7,350 nt of DNA from Acidaminococcaceae bacterium. GTDB lineage: Bacteria > Bacillota > Negativicutes > Acidaminococcales > Acidaminococcaceae. The notes under the pieces are model-generated. The model ran no database searches. It was not told where the DNA came from and saw only the letters and a program-made list of their open reading frames with translations. The position numbers and the translations under genes were made by a program. Shown here one piece after another: positions 1 through 5,022 of this stretch; the first letter of the stretch is position 1; every line of letters starts with the position of its first letter. Location: contig JAKSOM010000046.1 of the NCBI GenBank assembly GCA_024405585.1, forward strand, positions 1-7,350, given 5' to 3'.

Positions 1-1
1 A

Positions 2-30
2 AACTAATTCTTGATGCCATATCCCAGGCA
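2..30 (-). repeat. Partial copy of the intercistronic repeat, downstream of precursor A
   Basis: The bases AACTAATTC...ATGCCATAT...GGCA match the repeat at 289-318 with only a few differences, at an offset of about 287 bp. At 289-318 the repeat sits in the leader of precursor A, ending about 26 nt before its start codon. By position, this copy should be the leader of another precursor gene just beyond the left end of the window. Pairing of TTG/CAA and GCC/GGC around the loop is partly kept. Confidence 0.6.
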
Positions 31-101
31 CAATTATTATCCTGTTTATCCTTATCCCAATATGTTGTATACCATTATCGGGATAACGCTCAGTAGTCAG
101 A

Positions 102-263
102 TTATGGGTTACCCGTACCGCCGCATTGTTCCGAACCGCCGTATATAAGTTCCATCTCCTCGTCGGTGAGTTCTTCGACATCATTGGAATCCAGAACTTT
201 GAGCAGTTCTTCCTCACTCTTTGCCTCTTTGATTTTTTTCTCCAAATCCTTTGCCATTTTCAT
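102..263 (-). CDS. Double-glycine leader peptide precursor A (53 aa), putative RiPP/bacteriocin or signal peptide
   Basis: I translated this small gene by hand from the minus strand. The peptide has a charged, helix-prone leader (MKMAKDLEKKIKEAK...), a conserved ELTDEEMEL stretch at residues 31-39, and a Gly42-Gly43 pair, followed by a 10-residue tail SEQCGGTGNP with one Cys. The ELxDEEMEL-xx-GG ending is typical of leaders cut by C39 peptidase/ABC exporters. It resembles a short Nif11-type or bacteriocin-type leader, but the exact family is inference. A perfect AAGGAGG lies at 267-273, only 3 nt from the first ATG. The second ATG (Met3, 255-257) has 9-nt spacing and may be the true start. 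Of the 43 leader residues, 35 match the neighbour at 347-532, while the tails are unrelated. No modifying enzyme or exporter is visible, so the product's activity is unknown. Confidence 0.75.
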   Translation of the reverse strand: MKMAKDLEKKIKEAKSEEELLKVLDSNDVEELTDEEMELIYGGSEQCGGTGNP

Positions 264-288
264 TTTCCTCCTTAAAAAAGTTTTACAG

Positions 289-321
289 AACTAATTCCTT
301 ATGCCATATACCTCGGCATAA
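289..321 (-). repeat. Intercistronic repeat with stem-loop between precursors B and A
   Basis: This is the second copy of the repeat at 2-30. It holds a perfect 7-bp inverted repeat, TTATGCC (299-305) and GGCATAA (315-321), with a 9-nt loop, lying 26 nt after the stop of precursor B. A stem-loop here could set the mRNA ratio of the two peptides by processing or partial termination. No U-tract follows it, so a full terminator is unlikely. Confidence 0.6.
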
Positions 322-346
322 CTGTCTTACTTTTTTTCATAGGTAG

Positions 347-532
347 CTACTTCACTACGTTAGCGCAAGACGTAGGAACAGTACGGTAAATGCCACTTTC
401 CGCACCGCCGACTGCAAGTTCCATCTCCTCGTCTGTGAGTTCTTCGCCATCCTTGGAATCCAGAACTTTGAGCAGTTCTCCCTCATTCTTTGCCTCTTTG
501 ATTTTTGTCTCCAATTCCTTTGCCATTTTCAT
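347..532 (-). CDS. Double-glycine leader peptide precursor B (61 aa), paralogue of precursor A
   Basis: This is a 61-residue peptide with the same leader plan as the gene at 102-263: MKMAKELETKIKEAK, then ELTDEEMEL at residues 31-39, then Gly42-Gly43. The 18-residue C-terminal part is AESGIYRTVPTSCANVVK. The predicted core has one Cys and several Thr/Ser, which are possible substrates for thioether or other post-translational modification (inference). The ribosome binding site AAGGAGG (536-542) with a 3-nt spacer is identical to that of the paralogue, and Met3 is again an alternative start with better spacing. It is the first gene after the promoter at 665-693, with a leader of roughly 125 nt, so the two genes are probably co-transcribed. 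Family-level function is inferred only from the leader and the cassette duplication. A short open frame on the opposite strand over this gene has no supporting features. Confidence 0.78.
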   Translation of the reverse strand: MKMAKELETKIKEAKNEGELLKVLDSKDGEELTDEEMELAVGGAESGIYRTVPTSCANVVK

Positions 533-563
533 TTTCCTCCTTAAAGATTTTTATAAGTTCGTA

Positions 564-595
564 TTAAGCTGATTTTCCGTGTTTCTCAGCTCTAA
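564..595 (-). other. Leader hairpin upstream of the precursor peptide genes
   Basis: The inverted repeat TTAAGCTGA (564-572) and TCAGCTcTAA (586-595) gives a 9-bp stem with one bulged C and a 13-nt loop. It lies in the untranslated leader between the promoter (665-693) and the start codon at 532. It has no U-tract on the transcribed strand. It may stabilise the 5' end of the mRNA or act in regulation; this is inference from position. Confidence 0.5.
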
Positions 596-664
596 GCCCT
601 GATATCGTTAAGCGTGGTCAAAATACAAACAACTCAACTGCCACACTCTTTTTCTTACTATATT

Positions 665-706
665 ATTGTAATGCGGGCAGCGCAAATTGTCAAAAAATAT
701 TTTTTT
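665..706 (-). promoter_or_regulatory. Strong sigma-70/A-type promoter with A/T-rich upstream element for the precursor genes
   Basis: On the minus strand a perfect -35 box TTGACA (693-688), a 17-nt spacer and the -10 box TACAAT (670-665) point at the precursor peptide genes. Directly upstream is a 14-bp A/T palindrome AAAAAATATTTTTT (692-705), which fits an UP element. Transcription should begin near 658, leaving a leader of about 125 nt. This is the best match to consensus in the window, apart from the murI -10 box. Confidence 0.75.
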
Positions 707-760
707 ACTCTTAAATCCAAAACACTTTTCAAAAAATTCTTGCGCCAAAAACTGTTTGCA

Positions 761-830
761 GTGAAAAAAACGATTTTAAGATGTTAACATATTCTTCAAT
801 TATGTTAACATCTTAAAATCCGATTTTCAC
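761..830. other. Long AT-rich palindrome; possible minus-strand terminator or protein-binding site
   Basis: Two perfectly complementary 20-nt arms (772-791 and 801-820) flank a 9-nt loop. Beyond a small internal loop the pairing resumes as GTGAAAA (761-767) with TTTTCAC (824-830). Each arm contains the 10-bp palindrome ATGTTAACAT (781-790 and 802-811), with centres 21 bp apart, about two helical turns. Read on the minus strand the stem is followed by GTTTTTTT (771-764), which suits a terminator insulating the precursor promoter from the yhhQ transcript. The stem is only about 20% GC, which is unusual for a terminator, so an operator or recombination site is also possible. Confidence 0.7.
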
Positions 831-883
831 GTTGTTAGCTCATTATTGAACCCTAAAGCGCAGAACGCCAGCAATAACTTTTC

Positions 884-900
884 CCCCTTTCGTAAAGGGG
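884..900. other. Small hairpin CCCCTTT-CGT-AAAGGGG
   Basis: A perfect 7-bp stem closes a 3-nt loop just left of the repeat element at 918-1327. It is followed by G-rich sequence, with no T-run on either side. It may mark the edge of a repetitive block. I see no gene in 533-1392, only promoter, palindrome and repeat structure. Confidence 0.4.
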
Positions 901-924
901 AGCAGGGGGCTTAGCGGTTAGAGT

Positions 925-973
925 GTAGTGGGTAGTGGGTAGTGGGTAGTGGGTAGTGGGTAGTGGGTAGTGG
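925..973 (+). repeat. Seven perfect tandem copies of GTAGTGG; potential G-quadruplex
   Basis: The heptamer GTAGTGG is repeated seven times without a mismatch and decays into GTCAGGG on the right. The arrangement gives seven GGG runs (930-932 through 972-974) separated by TAGT, which meets the usual G3-N1-7 rule for an intramolecular G-quadruplex on the plus strand. The copy number is probably variable between strains (inference). Confidence 0.9.
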
Positions 974-1012
974 GTCAGGGGTCAGGTTTTAGGTGTGAGG
1001 GATGAACTTTTT

Positions 1013-1074
1013 CCGCCCCAGGCGTGGGGCGGGGGACCGTCTAAAGGAACATAGAAAGACGGTGGTGGGGTCGC
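1013..1074 (+). repeat. GC-rich hairpin module, forward copy
   Basis: An 8-bp perfect stem CCGCCCCA/TGGGGCGG closes the loop GGCG (1013-1032). A second inverted repeat ACCGTCT (1036-1042)/AGACGGT (1057-1063) follows, then GGTGGGGTCGC (1064-1074). The same order (hairpin, AGACGG, GGTGGG-TCGC) recurs in reverse orientation at 1185-1235. Confidence 0.6.
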
Positions 1075-1082
1075 TTGCTTGT

Positions 1083-1110
1083 AGTTAGAAGTTGAAAGTT
1101 AGAAGTTATA
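1083..1110. repeat. Degenerate heptamer repeat (AGTTRRA-like), four copies
   Basis: Four consecutive 7-nt units read AGTTAGA, AGTTGAA, AGTTAGA, AGTTATA. The first eleven bases of the pair repeat exactly at a 14-nt distance. The run lies inside the 918-1327 element, near its centre. Confidence 0.6.
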
Positions 1111-1184
1111 AATTTCGGTGCAAGGTTTCTGTGATTAGAGCAATGGTTAGCATTATGTTAAGTTTAGTTATTCAGTCGGGGAGA

Positions 1185-1235
1185 GCGACCCACCCCGTCT
1201 TGCTTCGCAATCCACCCCGCCCACGCCTGGGCGGG
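1185..1235 (-). repeat. GC-rich hairpin module, inverted copy
   Basis: The stem CCCGCCCA (1216-1223)/TGGGCGGG (1228-1235) closes the loop CGCC, the reverse complement of the GGCG loop in the forward copy. CCGTCT (1195-1200) and GCGACCCACC (1185-1194) correspond to AGACGG and GGTGGGGTCGC of the forward copy, read backwards. A frame of 85 codons across this block is an artefact of the repeat. Confidence 0.6.
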
Positions 1236-1349
1236 AAAAGGGTTGGTAGTGACTTGGCTTGCTATAGTTCCGGTTTTTGGAACATGCCACCATCACTATT
1301 CGCTATACTCTACACTCTACACTCTAAAACCTGGAGCGGAGGCAAATGA

Positions 1350-1388
1350 AAACGCTTGCGGTTGAATTGCTTTCAGCCGCAAGCGTTT
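1350..1388 (-). terminator. Intrinsic terminator of the yhhQ transcript
   Basis: A 17-bp stem (1350-1366 with 1372-1388, one G-U pair) closes a 5-nt loop TTGCT. It begins four bases after the yhhQ stop on the minus strand. The outer part AAACGCTTGCGG/CCGCAAGCGTTT is perfect. The following tract is TTTTCATTTG, a modest U-run. On the other side TTGTCAG is repeated twice (1390-1403). Confidence 0.75.
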
Positions 1389-1392
1389 GTTG

Positions 1393-1986
1393 TCAGTTGT
1401 CAGTTTGTTTTTTTGCCAGATAGATGAAGGGGGTGTCCGCCAAGGCGGTACAGGTGTAGATCAAAAAGGTGGTGGCGATGATTTCCCAAAGCATAGGGGT
1501 GGGGAAGACACCGTAAAACGCCAAAAGGTTGAAGAGGAGGGAGTTGAGGGCCTGGCTGATGATGGTGGCGGCATTGTTGCGGAGCCACAGGAATCGGTGG
1601 GTGCCGCTGCCTTTCCATTGCCAGATTTTGTGGTAGAGCCAGATGTCCAGTTTTTCCACAAGGGCGAAGACCGCCAGGCCGCTGAGCATGATGCGGGGGG
1701 TGTTTCTGCCCAGTTCCCGCAGGTGCCCCAGGGCGAAGTCACTGGCACCCGGGGTGAACCAGGGCCAGAATTGGCTGATGGCGATGAAGGAGACGCAGGC
1801 GAAGATGCTGACGTGTACAGCCAGTTCGGCATCTTTTTTGCTGTGGTATTCGCTGAGGATGTCCGTGGCCAGGAAGGTGGAGGCAAAGAGGATGTTGCCC
1901 AGGGTCTGGTTGAGTCCGAAGGCGGATATTTGGGCCTGCACTTCAATGTTGGCCACCACGGAGGCCAGGACTATCCAGGCCACCAT
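1393..1986 (-). CDS. yhhQ: YhhQ-family queuosine precursor transporter (VUT/QPTR family)
   Basis: This is an integral membrane protein with about six hydrophobic segments. Family-type signatures visible are FLATDILSEYHSKKDA, a later LVEKLDIWLYHKI, and FLWLRNNAATIISQALNS, matching the conserved D-x-x-SE-x-x-x-x-K, D-x-W and WLRN-x-x-(S/A)T-x-x-SQ-x-(D/N)S blocks of this family. These proteins import queuosine precursors (preQ0/preQ1) for tRNA modification. The Asn in QALNS and the Glu in VEKLD replace the more usual Asp and Gln, so the exact substrate is less certain. The coordinates use the first ATG. The protein clearly begins further upstream: in-frame codons at 1987-2070 encode the missing first helix (separate entry). 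It is the second gene after the exported protein and ends at the terminator 1350-1388. Confidence 0.85.
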   Translation of the reverse strand: MVAWIVLASVVANIEVQAQISAFGLNQTLGNILFASTFLATDILSEYHSKKDAELAVHVSIFACVSFIAISQFWPWFTPGASDFALGHLRELGRNTPRIMLSGLAVFALVEKLDIWLYHKIWQWKGSGTHRFLWLRNNAATIISQALNSLLFNLLAFYGVFPTPMLWEIIATTFLIYTCTALADTPFIYLAKKQTDN

Positions 1987-2070
1987 TCCGGTTCTGCCGA
2001 AGAGTTTGTGGCAGACCAGTACCAGCGAGTATATGACTATTAAGTTAAGGATGAGGAGTGTTTCGTTTAT
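1987..2070 (-). other. In-frame N-terminal extension of the YhhQ protein lacking a canonical start codon
   Basis: Upstream of the first ATG the frame stays open and encodes INETLLILNLIVIYSLVLVC, then HKLFGRTG. This is a convincing first transmembrane helix with the FG-x-x-G ending common in the family. No ATG, GTG or TTG occurs in this frame between the in-frame stop TAG at 2110-2112 and the ATG at 1986. The natural start position is ATA (2068-2070), one base after the stop of the preceding gene. Either a rare AUA start, a mutated start codon, a +1 shift out of the upstream gene or a sequence error is needed. Confidence 0.6.
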
Positions 2071-2071
2071 T

Positions 2072-2803
2072 TTATTTCTTCTTTTTGCCGGTGTTGTTGA
2101 AGCCGCCGACTAATTTTGCAGCATAGGAGCGCATGGCTTCGTTGGCCTGTCTTTTGAAGTCCTCAGGGGGCAGGGCGAAGGCCTTTTCCATGTCGATTTG
2201 GTCGCTGATTTCCATTACGTTGTAGCGGGGGGTGCCGGTGATGGTGTAGGCCCGGAATTGGTCCGTGCCTTTGGTGAAGTAGAAGTAGATTTCTTTGTCG
2301 GCTTTGTAGCGCCGGTCAAAGTCGTAGCCGGTGATTTCTTCAAAGCCCCCTTCCGGCATGCCGTCAGCGAAGTAGGGGGAGAATTGGTCCGCAATGCTGC
2401 GGGTCATGCCCGGCAGTTCCGGCAGACGGTCAAAGGTTTTGTTTACGTAGTCGATGCTGTACCATTGGCCCCCTTTGGCGAAGGAGTTCACGTCTTTGAC
2501 GATGCGGCCCGCCCCGTCGTAGGTGGTTTGGCGTTCGGCGCTGAGGGCACTGGTTTCGTTGTATTCAAAACGGTTGTAGCGTACCCTTTGGTAGGGTTTG
2601 AGGGCCTGGAAGGCCTCCTGGCTCAGGACTTCGCTCATGTCAATTTTTTGGACGACCACCAGATGCAGGTTGTGTTTGGAGGTGTCCAGTACGTCGTTGA
2701 AGAGTTTGGCGGAGCGTTCGCCTATTTCAAAGGCGTTGGCCGCCAGGCAGAGCCCGCTGAGTGCGAGGGTGGTGATTCCCAGTGCAAAAGTTTTTATTTT
2801 CAT
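2072..2803 (-). CDS. Exported protein of unknown function (243 aa)
   Basis: The first 24 residues form a Sec signal peptide: MKIKT, a hydrophobic core, and an Ala-Asn-Ala site before Phe25. Cys19 is preceded by Ser-Gly-Leu, which is not a lipobox, so a soluble periplasmic or secreted protein is more likely than a lipoprotein. The mature part is rich in Tyr, Phe and charged residues, with TYDGAGRIVKD near residue 93 and QWYSIDYVNKTFDRLPE after it. These beta-rich patterns recall LolA-like or DUF4412-type lipid-binding folds, but that is only an impression. The C-terminus ends in four Lys. The start is set by GAGAGGA seven bases upstream. The frame stays open far upstream into the response regulator, but that part is antisense and has no signal. 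The gene heads an operon with yhhQ and is divergent from the two-component system. Confidence 0.8.
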   Translation of the reverse strand: MKIKTFALGITTLALSGLCLAANAFEIGERSAKLFNDVLDTSKHNLHLVVVQKIDMSEVLSQEAFQALKPYQRVRYNRFEYNETSALSAERQTTYDGAGRIVKDVNSFAKGGQWYSIDYVNKTFDRLPELPGMTRSIADQFSPYFADGMPEGGFEEITGYDFDRRYKADKEIYFYFTKGTDQFRAYTITGTPRYNVMEISDQIDMEKAFALPPEDFKRQANEAMRSYAAKLVGGFNNTGKKKK

Positions 2804-2831
2804 GGCATTCCTCTCTTTTTTAAGATATATT

Positions 2832-2861
2832 ATTATAGCATATTGCAAGAGGTATATGCAA
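2832..2861 (-). promoter_or_regulatory. Promoter of the exported protein-yhhQ operon
   Basis: On the minus strand the -10 box is a perfect TATAAT (2837-2832). An 18-nt spacer separates it from TTGCAT (2861-2856), a partial -35 box. The start codon at 2803 follows by about 29 bases. It interleaves with the promoter of the opposite strand. Confidence 0.65.
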
Positions 2862-2872
2862 GGTGGTAAAAT
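2843..2872 (+). promoter_or_regulatory. Promoter of the two-component system
   Basis: TTGCAA (2843-2848), an 18-nt spacer and TAAAAT (2867-2872) point to the response regulator at 2900. The two divergent -35 boxes form an inverted repeat TTGCA (2843-2847)/TGCAA (2857-2861) with a 9-nt spacer. A regulator bound here would touch both promoters, which suggests autoregulation by the encoded response regulator (inference). Confidence 0.55.
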
Positions 2873-2899
2873 ATATATAAAGTTCGAGGGGGTGGGAAG

Positions 2900-3589
2900 A
2901 TGAGTAAGATTTTGATTGCCGATGATAATGAGCAGATTGCCACGCTTTTGGCCAAGTTTTGCGTCAAGGAGGGGCTGGAGCCGGTGCTGGCTTCGGACGG
3001 GGAGATGGTGCTGAAGCAGTTTGCCGCCCATGTGAATGATATTGCCATGGTGCTGTTGGATGTGATGATGCCCAAGTTGGACGGTTTTCAGGTGTGTAAG
3101 CTTTTGCGTAAGGACAGTATGGTGCCCATCATTATGATTACCGCCCGGGATGAGGATTGCGACAGGATTATGGGGTTGGATATGGGGGCGGATGATTATG
3201 TGGTGAAGCCCTTTTCGCCTACGGAGGTTATGGCCCGCATCCGGGCTGTGCTGCGCCGCAGCAAGTCGCTGGAGACGGCGGCAGGGGGGATTGTGACCAT
3301 CAGCAACCTTTTTATTGATTTGAACAAGTATGAGGTGCGTATCGGGCCGGAGAGGATCCGGCTTACCAATAGGGAGATTGAGTTGCTTTATACCCTTGCC
3401 AATACTCCCGTCAGGATGTTCAGCCGGGACGAGCTTTTGTCTTTGGTTTGGGGGGACGATTATGAGGGGGCGGATCGGGTGGTGGATACCCATGTGAAGC
3501 GGCTGCGGGCCAAGTTGGAGCAGGTGCCCCATCCCGGTTGGGAAGTGAGGACGGTGTGGGGCAAGGGTTACAAGTTTGAGGTGCTGTGA
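2900..3589 (+). CDS. OmpR/PhoB-family response regulator (229 aa)
   Basis: Residues 1-120 form a receiver domain: acidic pair Asp8-Asp9, phospho-acceptor Asp54 in LLDVMMPKLDG, Thr81 in ITAR, and Lys103-Pro104-Phe105 in VVKPF. Residues 130-229 form a winged-helix DNA-binding domain, with LTNREIELLYTLA, FSRDELLSLVWG, the recognition helix RVVDTHVKRLRAKLE (193-207) and the wing WGKGYKF near the end. All phosphorelay residues are present, so it should work as a phosphorylation-controlled transcription factor. The start ATG follows a G-rich ribosome binding site (GAGGGGGTGGGAAG). The stop overlaps the kinase start as TGATG, so the two are translationally coupled. The target genes cannot be read from sequence; the divergent exported protein is the nearest candidate. 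Confidence 0.95.
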   Translation: MSKILIADDNEQIATLLAKFCVKEGLEPVLASDGEMVLKQFAAHVNDIAMVLLDVMMPKLDGFQVCKLLRKDSMVPIIMITARDEDCDRIMGLDMGADDYVVKPFSPTEVMARIRAVLRRSKSLETAAGGIVTISNLFIDLNKYEVRIGPERIRLTNREIELLYTLANTPVRMFSRDELLSLVWGDDYEGADRVVDTHVKRLRAKLEQVPHPGWEVRTVWGKGYKFEVL

Positions 3590-5022
3590 TGTTCAATTTG
3601 AGTAAGATTGCCCGCCGGCTGGCCCTTTATTTTGGTGGGCTGCTGGTTATTTTCGCCCTGATTGTGGGGGTGGCTTTTTATCAGCAGTTCAAGAGCCAGA
3701 GCGTCGCTTTGAAGCAGAAGGAGATGCAGGCCACGGCCCTGCGGATGGCGGAGGTTGTTGGGGATAATATCGACCGTCAGGAGCATTTCCATGGTTCCTT
3801 CATTGCTCATGCCCGTATGGCCAGGTATTTGGACAATGTTTCCCAGGAGGCGGTTTGGATTGTGGATAGGGAGAGGAATCTTTTTATGAGGGATTCCCCC
3901 ATTCCCCCCCGTCAGTCCTATGACAAGTTGCCCAAAGTTGTGAAGGATAAGATTGAGCAATGTTTTATGGGACGCAAGTTTTCTTCCGAGGAGTATTCCG
4001 AGCGTTGGAAGGGGTTGGTGCTTACGGTGGGTGCCCCGGTTGTTGACCGGCTTTCCCGGGTGCGGGCGGTGGCGCTGCTTCATGCCCCGGTCGAGGGTTT
4101 GAAGGATGGGGTCTATAACGGTTTGAAGATAATGTTGCTTTCTTTGAGTATCGCTTTCGGTTTGGGGTTGGTTATAAGCGGGGTTATGGCCCGTTTGTTT
4201 ACGGAGCCACTGGCGAAGATGAAGAATATTGCGGAGGAATTGGGGCGGGAAAATTATGCCGCCCGTTGCGATATTATCCAGGATGATGAGGTGGGTGAAT
4301 TGGCGGCGACTTTGGATACTTTGGCATTGCGGCTGGAGGATGCCAAGAAGGCCAGGGAGCGGCTGGATACCATGCGTAAGCAGTTCATCGCCAATGTGAC
4401 CCATGAGCTCAGGACCCCCCTGACGGTGGTGCTGGCCAATTTGGAGGCCCTGAAACTGGGAGTGATTGAGGAAAAGTCCGAGGTGGCGGCGGCTTATGAG
4501 AGTATGGAAAAGGAAGGGCTTTTCGCCAAGGAGATGATTAGCGATTTGCTGGAGTTGAGCAAGTTGCAGAATGCGGATTTTCCCTTGGAAAAGGAAGAGT
4601 TCAATTTTGTGGATATTGTCAATTCCGCCTGGGATGCGGCCAAGAAGCTGGCCAGGGAGAAGCAAATGGAAATCACTTTTGCTTCCGATGTGGAGGTTTT
4701 GCCCTTTGTGGGGGATGCCCGCCGGCTGAGGCAGATGCTTTTGATTTTTATTACCAACGCCATCAAGTTCAGTGAGCCCAAGAGTACTATTGAGATTGGG
4801 CTGAAGGACAGGAATCTGACCATTACGGATCACGGCTGCGGCATGAGCCGGGAGGCGGTGGAGCATGCTTTTGAGAGTTTCTACAAGTCCCATGACGAAA
4901 GGAATAAGGAGGGCAGCGGGCTGGGTTTGGCCATTGCCCGGAGTATTGCGGATAGGCACGGTCTGGTGCTGACTTTGACCAGTGCGGAGGAGATTGGGAC
5001 TACGGTGCGGATCAGGATTTGA
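3589..5022 (+). CDS. Membrane sensor histidine kinase (477 aa)
   Basis: Residues about 11-31 form the first membrane helix. Residues 32-178 make an extracytoplasmic sensor, with VWIVDRERNLFMRD and a later LVLTVGAPVV stretch that look like a PAS/sCache fold. A second helix spans about 181-204. A HAMP linker follows (Pro207 and DDEVGELA). The dimerisation and phosphotransfer domain carries the H-box FIANVTHELRTPLT with His272. The ATP-binding domain shows an N-box (Asn390 in ITNAIKF), a G1 box DHGCGMS at 414, an F-box AFESFYKS, and a G2 box GSGLGLA at 442. This is a complete class I kinase of PhoR/EnvZ type. I chose ATG 3589, six bases after GAGGT (3578-3582) and overlapping the regulator's TGA; the GTG three bases earlier is less likely. 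The stimulus is unknown. Confidence 0.94.
   Translation: MFNLSKIARRLALYFGGLLVIFALIVGVAFYQQFKSQSVALKQKEMQATALRMAEVVGDNIDRQEHFHGSFIAHARMARYLDNVSQEAVWIVDRERNLFMRDSPIPPRQSYDKLPKVVKDKIEQCFMGRKFSSEEYSERWKGLVLTVGAPVVDRLSRVRAVALLHAPVEGLKDGVYNGLKIMLLSLSIAFGLGLVISGVMARLFTEPLAKMKNIAEELGRENYAARCDIIQDDEVGELAATLDTLALRLEDAKKARERLDTMRKQFIANVTHELRTPLTVVLANLEALKLGVIEEKSEVAAAYESMEKEGLFAKEMISDLLELSKLQNADFPLEKEEFNFVDIVNSAWDAAKKLAREKQMEITFASDVEVLPFVGDARRLRQMLLIFITNAIKFSEPKSTIEIGLKDRNLTITDHGCGMSREAVEHAFESFYKSHDERNKEGSGLGLAIARSIADRHGLVLTLTSAEEIGTTVRIRI

Larger units (their letters stand above)
918..1327. repeat. About 410-bp mirror-symmetric repeat element (MITE-like)
   Basis: The ends carry an 11-bp inverted repeat, TTAGAGTGTAG (918-928) and CTACACTCTAA (1317-1327). 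Heptamer repeats sit just inside both ends. Two related GC-rich hairpin modules lie in opposite orientation at 1013-1074 and 1185-1235, about 92-95 bp from each end. The central 100 bp is AT-rich and shows no coding signal. There is no transposase and no clear target-site duplication. A non-autonomous mobile element or a palindromic intergenic repeat would both fit. The inverted ends partly overlap simple repeats, which lowers confidence. Confidence 0.5.

Noticed and set aside
781..811. BirA (biotin) operator
   Set aside because: The TGTTAAC-N15-GTTAACA spacing is suggestive, but the complementarity runs well beyond such an operator and no biotin gene is nearby.
925..1110. Tandem heptamers considered as a CRISPR array
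   Set aside because: Units are 7 bp and contiguous, with no unique spacers and no cas genes.
1092..1349. Plus-strand open frame of 85 codons
   Set aside because: It crosses the hairpin modules and heptamer repeats, has no ribosome binding site, and its composition reflects the repeat.
1387..2113. Long plus-strand open frames opposite yhhQ
   Set aside because: They are antisense to a gene with clear family motifs, have biased composition and no ribosome binding site.
2744..2752. Lipoprotein signal around Cys19 of the exported protein
   Set aside because: The residue before Cys is Leu, not Gly, Ala or Ser, and an Ala-Asn-Ala signal peptidase I site follows.
2804..3532. Upstream in-frame extension of the exported protein
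   Set aside because: It is antisense to the response regulator. A signal peptide and ribosome binding site fix the start at 2803.
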